Made by a program: the position numbers and the translations under genes
Assembly (NCBI RefSeq): GCF_002770595.1
Contig: NZ_CP022986.1
Location: 3,968,001 to 4,032,000 of the forward strand
Direction of reading: 5' to 3'
DNA: 64,000 nucleotides
Source of the DNA: Chryseobacterium camelliae
GTDB lineage: Bacteria > Bacteroidota > Bacteroidia > Flavobacteriales > Weeksellaceae
The notes under the pieces: generated by a model
The model's input: the letters and a program-made list of their open reading frames with translations, nothing else
Database searches by the model: none
Told to the model about the DNA's origin: nothing
Part shown: positions 51,409 to 59,790 of the stretch, one piece after another
Numbering within the stretch: position 1 is the first letter of the stretch
Layout: each line of letters starts with the position of its first letter

Positions 51409-53004
51409 TTATGCATTTTTAAATTCACTGATAAAGTGCAGCTTCACATTTGGGAATTTTTCCTGTGTCATATGAATCGTAAATGAAGAGTCGGCAAGGA
51501 ATACAAGCTGGTTGTACTTATCCCTGGCCAGGAACCTCTGCTTAAGCCTTGAAAACTCTTTGAATTCTTCAGATTTTTCATCCGCTTCCACCCAGCATGC
51601 TTTGTGCATGGATAAAGGTTCGTACGTACATTTTGCGCCGTACTCATGCTCCAGACGGTACTGGATCACTTCGTACTGAAGTGCTCCTACAGTCCCGATG
51701 ATCTTCCTGTTGTTCATCTCAAGGGTAAACAGCTGGGCAACCCCTTCATCCATCAGCTGGTCAATTCCTTTTGCCAGCTGCTTGGCCTTTAACGGATCTG
51801 CATTATTGATGTACCTGAAATGTTCCGGAGAGAAACTCGGAACCCCCTTAAAGCTTAATTTTTCACCGCTGGTCAGGGTATCGCCGATCCTGAAGCTTCC
51901 GGTATCGTGAAGCCCGACAATATCTCCCGGGAAACTTTCGTCCACTACCTCTTTCTTATCCGCAAAGAATGCATTCGGCGAAGAGAATTTCATCTTTTTG
52001 CCTTCGCGTACCAGCAGGTAATTTTCATTCCTCCTGAATGTACCGGAAACGATTTTTACGAATGCCAGCCTGTCACGGTGTTTAGGATCCATATTTGCGT
52101 GGATCTTAAATACAAAACCGGTAAAGATATCTTCTTCAGGTTTTACGATCCTGATGTCACTTTCTTTAGGCTGTGGCATCGGAGCTATTTCAATGAATGC
52201 ATCCAGAAGCTCGCGAACCCCGAAATTATTCAGCGCTGATCCGAAAAATACCGGCTGAAGTTCCCCCTTCATATAATCTTCACGGTTGAATTCAGGGTAA
52301 ACGGACTGCACCAGTTCCAGTTCGTCACGCAGGGTTTGTGCAGCTTTTGAGCCTATCGCATCATCAATAGAGGTGTCATTGATATTATCAAAGGTGATGG
52401 ATTCACCCACTTTCTGTTTTCTTTCTTCCAGGAATAGCTGGATATTATTTTCCCAGATGTTATAGATGCCCTGGAAATCACTTCCCATACCGATCGGAAG
52501 GGAAAGAGGGACTACATTCAGCCCTAGTTTCTGTTCCACTTCATCCAGGAGGTCAAAGGCATCCTTTCCTTCACGGTCAAGCTTATTGATGAAGACCAGC
52601 ATCGGGATATTCCTCATACGGCACACCTGGACCAGTTTTTCAGTCTGTTCCTCAACCCCTTTGGCAACGTCAATCACCACAATCACAGAATCTACAGCGG
52701 TTAACGTCCTGTAAGTATCTTCGGCAAAATCCTTGTGGCCCGGCGTGTCGAGGATATTGATCTTATGGCCTTTATACTCAAAAGCAAGTACAGACGTAGC
52801 TACAGAGATCCCTCTCTGACGCTCAATCTCCATAAAGTCGGAAGTAGCCCCCTTTTTTATTTTATTGGATTTTACGGCACCCGCTTCCTGGATCGCCCCC
52901 CCGAATAAAAGGAGTTTCTCCGTAAGCGTTGTTTTACCGGCATCCGGGTGGGAGATGATTCCGAACGTTTTTCTTTTCTGTATTTCTTTGATTAAGTCTG
53001 ACAT
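51409..53004 (-). CDS. prfC: Peptide chain release factor 3
   Basis: GTPase that recycles RF1/RF2 from the ribosome after termination. The 531-residue protein has G1 SHPDAGKTTLTEKLLLFGG, switch I residues ERQRGISVATSV, G3 DTPGHKDFAED and G4 FINKLDREGKD, followed by translation-factor beta barrels and an RF3-specific C-terminal domain (GALQYEVIQYRLEHEYGA). Length and motif order match RF3 rather than EF-G or BipA. It lies convergent with the GLPGLI gene and divergent from the CPBP protease gene. Confidence 0.96.
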   Translation of the reverse strand: MSDLIKEIQKRKTFGIISHPDAGKTTLTEKLLLFGGAIQEAGAVKSNKIKKGATSDFMEIERQRGISVATSVLAFEYKGHKINILDTPGHKDFAEDTYRTLTAVDSVIVVIDVAKGVEEQTEKLVQVCRMRNIPMLVFINKLDREGKDAFDLLDEVEQKLGLNVVPLSLPIGMGSDFQGIYNIWENNIQLFLEERKQKVGESITFDNINDTSIDDAIGSKAAQTLRDELELVQSVYPEFNREDYMKGELQPVFFGSALNNFGVRELLDAFIEIAPMPQPKESDIRIVKPEEDIFTGFVFKIHANMDPKHRDRLAFVKIVSGTFRRNENYLLVREGKKMKFSSPNAFFADKKEVVDESFPGDIVGLHDTGSFRIGDTLTSGEKLSFKGVPSFSPEHFRYINNADPLKAKQLAKGIDQLMDEGVAQLFTLEMNNRKIIGTVGALQYEVIQYRLEHEYGAKCTYEPLSMHKACWVEADEKSEEFKEFSRLKQRFLARDKYNQLVFLADSSFTIHMTQEKFPNVKLHFISEFKNA

Positions 53005-53177
53005 AGCATATTTTGAGTTTGCAAAAATCGTGATTTTTAATTGAATTTGAAAATCAATTTCATCTACACAGTAATTTTAAGCCGATTTCCATACGTTTTC
53101 TGCATTAAATGTGGTATTAAATTGAAAAGCATCGGCTGATGACAGGGCTGCCGGTAATTCGTAAGCCTCAAATTACT

Positions 53178-53185
53178 TATCTTTG
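53178..53185 (+). promoter_or_regulatory. Candidate -7 box for the CPBP protease gene
   Basis: TATCTTTG matches TAnnTTTG and lies 25 bp before the ATG at 53211; it may drive the following run of genes. Confidence 0.45.
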
Positions 53186-53210
53186 CTTTTAATAAATTTT
53201 CGCACCAAGC

Positions 53211-54041
53211 ATGGAAAACAGCAGATATCCTAAATTTACTTTTACCTGGATCGGGGGACTGGCTTTGTTGATAGGGTTCTTTACAGGAACGATGTTCATT
53301 TCCGTATTGAATGTGGTTTGGATGTTTGCATTTAAAACCAGCCTGCAATATAAAGAGTGGTTTCTGATGCTTACCAATGCAGCCGGGTTCGTTACGGCTA
53401 TCGCCTTTTTCGATTTTTTTATCGTTAGGCCATCCACAAAGAAAAAACTGAACTTCAATTTTTCACCTGCCAATTTTTATACGTATCTCCTGATCTTCCC
53501 GATGATGCTGGGCATGATGTTTATCGGGGAATTTGTGACGTCACAGATTCCGGTTACCGGCCCTTTTTTCGGGAAATATTACGAATTTTTCAACCAGCTG
53601 ATGGACCAGCTGACGGATGATCCTGCGGCGATGCTGCTGATGACAGTGATCATGGCTCCGGTATTCGAGGAAATCATTTTTAGGGGAATAATCCAGAAAG
53701 GCCTCATGAACAAAGGGGTGAAACCCTGGAAGGCAATACTATATACATCACTGATTTTCGGGCTTGTGCATGGAAATCCGTGGCAATTTGCAGGAGCGGT
53801 TCTTCTGGGGAGCGTCCTGGGGCTCGTTTATTTCAAAACCAAATCATTGCTTTTGCCGATGCTGCTGCACGGTTTTAATAATCTGTGCTCATGCCTCCTG
53901 ATGATGTATACCGACAGCGAAAGCTTTTCACAGGCACTGCATGTCTCCGAATGGGTTGTCCTGGCCGCAGGGATTGTCCTGTTTTCGGTCTTCTGTTACC
54001 TTTTCGTGGAAAAATACAAAGTGCATTACGCTGAAATTTAA
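53211..54041 (+). CDS. CPBP family intramembrane metalloprotease
   Basis: CAAX-protease/bacteriocin-processing (CPBP, ABI) family membrane protein, 276 residues with about eight helices. All three motifs are present: EEIIFRGIIQKG (Glu-Glu and Arg), FGLVHGNPWQF (His) and LLHGFNNLCS (His/Asn), so it is predicted active. Functions in the family include self-immunity to peptides and protein processing; no bacteriocin gene is near. First of five closely spaced genes on the plus strand. Confidence 0.9.
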   Translation: MENSRYPKFTFTWIGGLALLIGFFTGTMFISVLNVVWMFAFKTSLQYKEWFLMLTNAAGFVTAIAFFDFFIVRPSTKKKLNFNFSPANFYTYLLIFPMMLGMMFIGEFVTSQIPVTGPFFGKYYEFFNQLMDQLTDDPAAMLLMTVIMAPVFEEIIFRGIIQKGLMNKGVKPWKAILYTSLIFGLVHGNPWQFAGAVLLGSVLGLVYFKTKSLLLPMLLHGFNNLCSCLLMMYTDSESFSQALHVSEWVVLAAGIVLFSVFCYLFVEKYKVHYAEI

Positions 54042-54118
54042 AAAAAAGAGCCAGATGTTCACCGGGATAAAATGCATCCGGGAAGATCCATGGCCGGATA
54101 ATAGATTAAAAATTACAT

Positions 54119-54703
54119 ATGGAATTATTGGTTGCTACGCATAACCAGCATAAAAAAGAAGAAATCCAGCAGATACTGGAACATGATTTTGTAGTTAAAA
54201 GCCTCACGGATTATGGTATCCAGGAGGAAATAGTGGAAGACGGCGATTCTTTTAATGCCAATGCCCTGATCAAGGCGAAATACTGCTTTGAAAAAACAGG
54301 GGTTCCAAGCCTGGGAGATGACAGCGGACTCGTTGTGGAGTCTCTCGACGGACGGCCCGGAATTTTTTCCGCCCGCTATGCCGGAGACCATGATTTTGCC
54401 AAAAATATCGCCAGGGTTCTGAGCGAAATGGAAGGCATTGAAAACAGGAAAGCCTATTTCATCACGGTTTTATGTTATTATGATGATCAGGGAGCGCGGT
54501 ATTTTGAAGGCAGGGTGTACGGAAATCTTCTTCTGGAAAATAAAGGATTCAAAGGATTTGGATATGATCCTATTTTCGTTCCGGAAGGATACGGAATGAC
54601 TTTTGCGGAAATGAATCCTGAAGACAAAAACAGGATCAGCCACCGTAAAAAGGCACTGGACCTGTTCCTTGACTTCCTGAAATCTGACAACAGCAATTTG
54701 TAA
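54119..54703 (+). CDS. rdgB: Non-canonical purine NTP pyrophosphatase (RdgB/HAM1)
   Basis: House-cleaning enzyme that hydrolyses ITP, dITP and XTP to monophosphates. The 194 residues start MELLVATHNQHKKEEIQQIL and contain EEIVEDGDSFNANALIKA, the catalytic LGDDSGLVVESLDGRPGIFSARYAG and the C-terminal GYDPIFVPEGYGMTFAEM and ISHRKKAL, all typical of RdgB. It follows the CPBP gene by 77 bp and precedes rnz by 60 bp. Confidence 0.96.
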   Translation: MELLVATHNQHKKEEIQQILEHDFVVKSLTDYGIQEEIVEDGDSFNANALIKAKYCFEKTGVPSLGDDSGLVVESLDGRPGIFSARYAGDHDFAKNIARVLSEMEGIENRKAYFITVLCYYDDQGARYFEGRVYGNLLLENKGFKGFGYDPIFVPEGYGMTFAEMNPEDKNRISHRKKALDLFLDFLKSDNSNL

Positions 54704-54763
54704 AACAATTCGGTGCCTTCAAAAGATTTGTATCTGAGGGTTTACCGATCATAAATTATTGAT

Positions 54764-55678
54764 TTGAGTACGTATTTAACCATATTAGGCTTTAATTCTG
54801 CCATTCCCACGATTAATTCATCACCAACCGCTCAGCTGCTGGAGATGGAGGAACGGCATTTCCTGATCGACTGTGGGGAAGGGACACAGGTACAGCTTAG
54901 AAAAGCCAAAGCTAAATTTTCAAGGATCAACCATATTTTTATTTCGCATCTTCACGGTGACCATTGCTTCGGGCTTCCGGGCCTTATTGCGTCATTCCGC
55001 TTGCTGGGAAGAGAAACTCCGCTCCATGTGTACGGTCCCAAAGGCATCAAGAAAATGCTGGAGACGATTTTTACCATTACGGAAACCCATCGTGGTTTTG
55101 AGGTGGTCTACCACGAGCTGGATAAGAACTATTCTGAAAAGATCTATGAAGATAATAAGGTAGAGGTATATACTATTCCGCTGGACCACAGGATTTACTG
55201 TAACGGCTATCTTTTTAAGGAAAAGCCTAAGGAAAGGCATCTGAATATGCAGGAAATAGCCAAATACAATGAGATTGAGGTTTGTGATTACCACCACCTT
55301 AAGGCAGGAAAAGATTTTGTACTGAGTGATGGGTATGTCCTGAAAAATGAGGTGCTTACTACAGCTCCTGCACCTCCGGTTTCATATGCTTTCTGCAGTG
55401 ATACGAGATATCTGGAAAGTATTATTCCGATCGTTGAGGGAGTAACTGTGATGTATCATGAATCCACTTTCCTGCATGACCTGAAAGAGATGGCTGATTA
55501 TACCGGACACTCAACGGCGATTGAAGCGGCGACCATAGCGCAGAAAGCACAGGTGGAAAAACTTATCCTGGGACATTTCTCCAACCGGTATGCAGACCTG
55601 ACCGTTTTCACAGATGAGGCCAGGAATATCTTTCCGAATACCTATCTGCCCAAAGCCCTTGAATGTGTGAAAATTTAA
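54764..55678 (+). CDS. rnz: Ribonuclease Z
   Basis: Endonuclease that matures tRNA 3' ends. The 304-residue metallo-beta-lactamase protein uses a TTG start (54764), giving the normal N-terminus STYLTILGFNSAIPT. Motif II is FISHLHGDHCFGLPG, and later metal ligands are in AFCSDTRY, YHESTF and ILGHFSNRY; the exosite lies around residue 150-180. The stop overlaps the next start (TAATG), so translation is coupled. Confidence 0.95.
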   Translation: MSTYLTILGFNSAIPTINSSPTAQLLEMEERHFLIDCGEGTQVQLRKAKAKFSRINHIFISHLHGDHCFGLPGLIASFRLLGRETPLHVYGPKGIKKMLETIFTITETHRGFEVVYHELDKNYSEKIYEDNKVEVYTIPLDHRIYCNGYLFKEKPKERHLNMQEIAKYNEIEVCDYHHLKAGKDFVLSDGYVLKNEVLTTAPAPPVSYAFCSDTRYLESIIPIVEGVTVMYHESTFLHDLKEMADYTGHSTAIEAATIAQKAQVEKLILGHFSNRYADLTVFTDEARNIFPNTYLPKALECVKI

Positions 55679-56454
55679 TGATGGTAATGAACTTTGAAGA
55701 ACTGAAAAACTTCCTTGACGAAAAGGCAGACCGGTACAATAATGCAGATTTCATTAATGATGATCCTGTACAGATCCCGCACAGGTTTTCCCTGAAGCAG
55801 GATGTTGAGATTGCAGGATTCCTGGCCGCAACCATTTCATGGGGCAACCGAAAAGCTATCCTGCGTTCCGCAGACAAAATGCTGGATATCATGGGGAATT
55901 CTCCTTATGATTTTGTCATGAACCATTCGGAGAAAGACCTGGTTGATCTTCACGGCATAAACATCCACAGGACATTCAACGGAGAGGATTTTGCCTATTT
56001 CATACGGCAGTTCAATAAGATGTATAAAGAATACGAAAGCCTGGAAAATCTCTTTTTAGTTAATGAAGACGAATCCAATTTCCTTCATTCTATCGAGCGC
56101 TTCAGGACTGGCTTTTTGGAGCCTGAAAAACACCGGAGCCACAAGCATGTGAGTTCACCGTATAAAAATTCATCCGCCAAAAGGATTGTCATGTTCCTCA
56201 GGTGGATGGTGCGCAAAGACAAAAGGGGAGTGGATCTCGGGATCTGGAAGCAGATCGATCCACAACATCTTTCCATACCGCTGGACGTTCATACGGGCAA
56301 TGTTTCCAGGAAACTTGGCCTTATTCTCCGTACACAGAACGACTGGAAAACAGTAGAAGAGCTTGACCGTATGGTGCGGCAGTTTGATCCAAATGATCCT
56401 GCGAAATATGATTTTGCCCTGTTCGGACTGGGAGTGACCAAGGAATTGCTATAA
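55678..56454 (+). CDS. TIGR02757 family protein (DUF2400)
   Basis: A 258-residue protein of the TIGR02757 family; function unknown. It matches the family in FSLKQDVEIAGFLAATISWGNRKAIL, SAKRIVMFLRWMVRKDKRGVDLGIWK and the C-terminal DPNDPAKYDFALFGLGV. Several closely spaced ATGs exist (55663, 55678, 55681, 55687). I chose 55678 because it overlaps the rnz stop; the conserved region starts at or after 55687. It is translationally coupled to rnz and lies 10 bp before the coiled-coil gene. Confidence 0.87.
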   Translation: MMVMNFEELKNFLDEKADRYNNADFINDDPVQIPHRFSLKQDVEIAGFLAATISWGNRKAILRSADKMLDIMGNSPYDFVMNHSEKDLVDLHGINIHRTFNGEDFAYFIRQFNKMYKEYESLENLFLVNEDESNFLHSIERFRTGFLEPEKHRSHKHVSSPYKNSSAKRIVMFLRWMVRKDKRGVDLGIWKQIDPQHLSIPLDVHTGNVSRKLGLILRTQNDWKTVEELDRMVRQFDPNDPAKYDFALFGLGVTKELL

Positions 56455-56464
56455 AAAGATAAAG

Positions 56465-57010
56465 ATGAAAAATTACACAGAAAATAAGCAAGTGCTTGAA
56501 AAAATAGCCAATGGAATCACCTGGTGGATCGGTTCTATACCGTCCCTTATTGCCCATACCTTATTTTTTATCATTTCTTTCCTGCTGCCTTTGCTGGGCT
56601 TGGTGGAGTTTGATAAAATGCTCCTGATCCTCACTACGGTAGTTTCATTGGAAGCTATTTACCTGGCCATCTTTATCCAGATGTCCGTTAATAAGAGCCA
56701 TGAAAAGATAGAGGATATCCAGGAAGATATCGAAGAGATCAGCGAAGATATTGAAGACATCCAGGAAGATATTGAGGAGATCAGCGAAGACATCGAGGAA
56801 ATTAATGAAGATATTGAAGATATCCAGGAAGATATTGAAGAAATCAACGAAGAGGAAGAAGAGGATGACCACAATGAACGGGCTAAAAATGTGATGCTAA
56901 GAAGTAATGTCAATTCCAATAAAAATGAGATCAAAGCTCTTAAAGATAAGATTCAGGAACTCCAGGATATGATTGATGGCCTGAAGAAAGACTCGAAGGA
57001 CGGTCTTTAA
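56465..57010 (+). CDS. DUF1003-like membrane protein with a long acidic isoleucine coiled coil
   Basis: The 181-residue protein begins with a two-helix membrane unit resembling DUF1003 (WWIGSIPSLIAHTLFFIISF and LTTVVSLEAIYLAIFIQMSVN, residues 20-75). A rod of seven perfect heptads follows (82-130) with Ile at every a and d position and only acidic or polar residues elsewhere (types IEDIQED and IEEISED). A second, more mixed coiled coil is at about 150-175. It should oligomerise through the rod below the membrane. It is last in the five-gene run. The function is unknown. Confidence 0.82.
   Translation: MKNYTENKQVLEKIANGITWWIGSIPSLIAHTLFFIISFLLPLLGLVEFDKMLLILTTVVSLEAIYLAIFIQMSVNKSHEKIEDIQEDIEEISEDIEDIQEDIEEISEDIEEINEDIEDIQEDIEEINEEEEEDDHNERAKNVMLRSNVNSNKNEIKALKDKIQELQDMIDGLKKDSKDGL
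56708..56854 (+). repeat. Seven 21-bp units coding for acidic isoleucine heptads
   Basis: Each 21-bp unit encodes one heptad and the units alternate between a Gln type and a Ser/Asn type. Synonymous bases differ among units (ATA/ATC/ATT, GAA/GAG), so selection on the protein rather than recent slippage keeps the pattern. Confidence 0.9.
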
Positions 57011-57013
57011 AAA

Positions 57014-57045
57014 AGCAGTCTTCTGCTCATCTTTAGATTTTTTTT
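57014..57045 (+). terminator. Weak hairpin after the coiled-coil gene
   Basis: AGCAG (57014-57018), loop TCTT, CTGCT (57023-57027), with a T run some 10 bp further. It is a possible but weak terminator. Confidence 0.35.
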
Positions 57046-57244
57046 GTTGCAGTTTCAATTCTCCGTAACGGGCTGGAAACCTTAGAATATTAAATAATAG
57101 TATGTAAAGAGCAGATAATTTTTACTGCTTCACAAGCATTCGTGTAGAATTTTTATTTTAACAAAATTACACAGGATAGTGTAGCTGTCTTTGTTAATCA
57201 TATAATTTATTATGGTTTTGAATAAATATTAAATAAAAATATAG

Positions 57245-57252
57245 TATTTTTG
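57245..57252 (+). promoter_or_regulatory. Candidate -7 box of the first anchor-L gene
   Basis: TATTTTTG lies 16 bp before the ATG at 57269. Confidence 0.5.
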
Positions 57253-57268
57253 ACCAAACTGTAATAAA

Positions 57269-59638
57269 ATGATAGATTATAGAGTGAAAAACTATCTTTT
57301 CCTTTTCGTATTGCTTTTTTCCTGTACATCTGTGCTGGCACAGAAAGCACAGAGAAAACCACAGAAAGAAAAATCAACTTCTGAAAGTATGAAAGCAGGC
57401 GCCTTTATTGACGTCAATGTTGCACCCTATGCAGCTTCCAACTATACTCCGGAACAACTTGTCAAGAACATCCTCATTAACGGCGGAACCAACTGTACTA
57501 CAGCGAACGTGACCAATGTTACGGTTTCTCCGAATCAGCCGGTAACGGATAACAACAGGTTTTGGGGATATTTTAACAAAGGGACGACCAGCTTTCCCTT
57601 TAACGATGGAATTGTTTTAACGACAGGATATGCAAGACAGGCAGGAAATACTTTGGAAACAGGTACACTGAGCGGACAGATCGGTTTGAATCAGAGTGAT
57701 CCTGACCTTGTTGCTGCGACCAATCCATCTAAGCCTCTTAATGATGCCGTAGCACTTGAATTTGATTTCGTTCCGAATTCAACCCAGGTAAAATTCAATT
57801 ATATTTTTGCATCAGAAGAATACACGGCAGGTTTCCCATGTTCAGGATATTCCGATGCTTTTGCTTTATTGCTTAAGCCGGCAGGTAGTGCTACCTATAC
57901 CAATCTTGCTGTTCTTCCGGGAGGAGCCGGACCGGTAAGTGTAACGAATATTGTACCTTCGGGACCTGGATTTTCATGCGGACCTATCAATGCCCAGTAT
58001 TTTGCAGGATTAAATTCTACCAATATCGAGACTAACTATAACGGAAGGACAATCCCTTTAACGGCTATTGCAAATGTTACTCCCGGAATTACCTATCATT
58101 TCAAACTGGTTCTGGCAGATGCCGGAGATCAGGGGTATGATTCTGCGGTTTTCCTTCAGGGAGGATCTTTTGACCTTGGAATAAAGATCGTAGATGCTAC
58201 CGGAGCAATTCTGCCGAACACGGTTAATATGTGTGACAATACCCCACAGAACCTGACAGCTCAGGTTGCTACCGTTCCCGGCATGACCTTCCAGTGGTAT
58301 AAGGACGGCGCAGCAATCAGTGGAGCAACCAGCATAACTTATATGGCTAACCAGCCAGGAGTATATGAGGTGAAAGTTTCAGTACCCGGAAACCAGTGTC
58401 CGAGTTCAGCATCCATTACCATTGTTGCCGGAACGACTCCGGCCGCGCAGGATGCTACACTGAAAATCTGTACCACTCCGAATAACCTTAACTTTAACCT
58501 GAATGATGCCATCCCTTTAATCACGACCACTCAGGGAGCAGTGGTACGTTTCTACGTAAACCAGGCAGATGCGGTAGCCCAGAATAATAATTACCTTACT
58601 ACTGCTAATGTAGCCAGTTACAACGGTACCGATGGCCAGGTGCTTTACGTGGTGGTTTCCAACGGGGGATTCTGCAGCAAAAGGGTAACCCTTACATTAA
58701 GAAAAGAGGCAACTCCTATTGCACAGCTTGTTTCAACAAAATTAAAGATCTGTGCCGGTGAATCTGTGACCCTTACAGCTGCCGGAGGTGCTACATACCA
58801 ATGGAGCAACAGTACTACCGTGACCGGAGCTACCCAGACGTTGAGCCCTACCCAGACGACAACCTATACGGTTTATGCTATCGGTGTACAGGGATGTAAA
58901 TCTGCACAGCCAGCTACTGTGACTGTAGAAGTCGTTCCTGCCATTACTTCAAACGTTTCAGGAGGAATGATCTGTGCCGGTGATCAGATTACCCTGGATG
59001 CAGGAGCCGGACCTAATTATACCTATTCATGGAATACAGGTTCTACAACACGTACCATTACGGTAGCAACACCTGGAACATATACAGTGACCATCAGTAA
59101 CGGGGTCTGCAGTAAAGTATATACGACACAGGTACTATTGGCCATCCCACCATCCATCATCAAAGTGGATTACAGTGAGAAAGGGGATATGACGATTACC
59201 ACAGCCAATCCAAGCAACGGACCATTGGAATACTCTGTTGATAACGGACTGACATGGCAGGATTCCAACAGGTTCACCAATGTTCCAAGGAATAAGGTAA
59301 TCTCCATCAGGGTACGCGTAAAGAAAACAAGCTGTGTAGGCTTCCTGGAATATTTCACATTCGTCATGCAGAACGTTATTACGCCGAATGGTGATAATAT
59401 CAATGATATCATCGATTTCAGGGGAATCATCCAGTACAATAACTTTAAAGGAAGTATATTTGACCGTTACGGAAAAGAAGTATATAAAGCAGAAAAGATT
59501 CGGCCATACTGGGACGGTTATTTCCAGGGCAAACGCCTCCCGACTTCTTCCTACTGGTATCAGGTAGCATTTGAAGATCCTGCCAGCAAGCAGATCAGGG
59601 TGCATACCGGATGGATCCTGTTGAAGAACATGGAATAA
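57269..59638 (+). CDS. Choice-of-anchor L protein with T9SS type B domain (first)
   Basis: Exported 789-residue protein. Signal peptide ends near VLAQ. A basic linker (KAQRKPQKEK) leads to the choice-of-anchor L domain (about 40-310; MKAGAFIDVN, FVPNSTQVKFNYIFASEEY, GGAGPVSVTNIVPSG, YHFKLVLADAGDQGYDSAVFL). Ig-like beta modules follow, two of them starting KICAGESVTLTA and MICAGDQITLDA. The C-terminal ~95 residues (NVITPNGDNINDIIDF ... IFDRYGKEVYKA ... WDGYFQGKRLPTSSYWYQV) are the type B, gliding-motility-associated sorting domain. It is predicted to be surface-attached or released. First of at least three paralogues. Confidence 0.88.
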   Translation: MIDYRVKNYLFLFVLLFSCTSVLAQKAQRKPQKEKSTSESMKAGAFIDVNVAPYAASNYTPEQLVKNILINGGTNCTTANVTNVTVSPNQPVTDNNRFWGYFNKGTTSFPFNDGIVLTTGYARQAGNTLETGTLSGQIGLNQSDPDLVAATNPSKPLNDAVALEFDFVPNSTQVKFNYIFASEEYTAGFPCSGYSDAFALLLKPAGSATYTNLAVLPGGAGPVSVTNIVPSGPGFSCGPINAQYFAGLNSTNIETNYNGRTIPLTAIANVTPGITYHFKLVLADAGDQGYDSAVFLQGGSFDLGIKIVDATGAILPNTVNMCDNTPQNLTAQVATVPGMTFQWYKDGAAISGATSITYMANQPGVYEVKVSVPGNQCPSSASITIVAGTTPAAQDATLKICTTPNNLNFNLNDAIPLITTTQGAVVRFYVNQADAVAQNNNYLTTANVASYNGTDGQVLYVVVSNGGFCSKRVTLTLRKEATPIAQLVSTKLKICAGESVTLTAAGGATYQWSNSTTVTGATQTLSPTQTTTYTVYAIGVQGCKSAQPATVTVEVVPAITSNVSGGMICAGDQITLDAGAGPNYTYSWNTGSTTRTITVATPGTYTVTISNGVCSKVYTTQVLLAIPPSIIKVDYSEKGDMTITTANPSNGPLEYSVDNGLTWQDSNRFTNVPRNKVISIRVRVKKTSCVGFLEYFTFVMQNVITPNGDNINDIIDFRGIIQYNNFKGSIFDRYGKEVYKAEKIRPYWDGYFQGKRLPTSSYWYQVAFEDPASKQIRVHTGWILLKNME

Positions 59639-59645
59639 AAAATAC

Positions 59646-59676
59646 AAAAAGATCGACCTTCAGGTTGGTCTTTTTT
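59646..59676 (+). terminator. Terminator after the first anchor-L gene
   Basis: A 13-bp arm (59646-59658) pairs with 59663-59675, with two G-U pairs and a TTCA loop, ending in T. Confidence 0.78.
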
Positions 59677-59765
59677 ATTTTGTGAAAGTAACAGATTTGT
59701 ACCTCTATTCTGATTCGGATGATCATACAAATTGTCTGAAATTCAATTTCAATCAAAAAAAATAG

Positions 59766-59773
59766 TATTTTTG
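59766..59773 (+). promoter_or_regulatory. Candidate -7 box of the second anchor-L gene
   Basis: TATTTTTG lies 17 bp before the ATG at 59791, nearly the same spacing as for the first paralogue. Confidence 0.5.
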
Positions 59774-59790
59774 TTTAAAACAATATAAAA

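Noticed and set aside
53211..54041. Bacteriocin immunity role for the CPBP protein
   Set aside because: No bacteriocin or small toxic peptide gene adjacent; neighbours are housekeeping genes.
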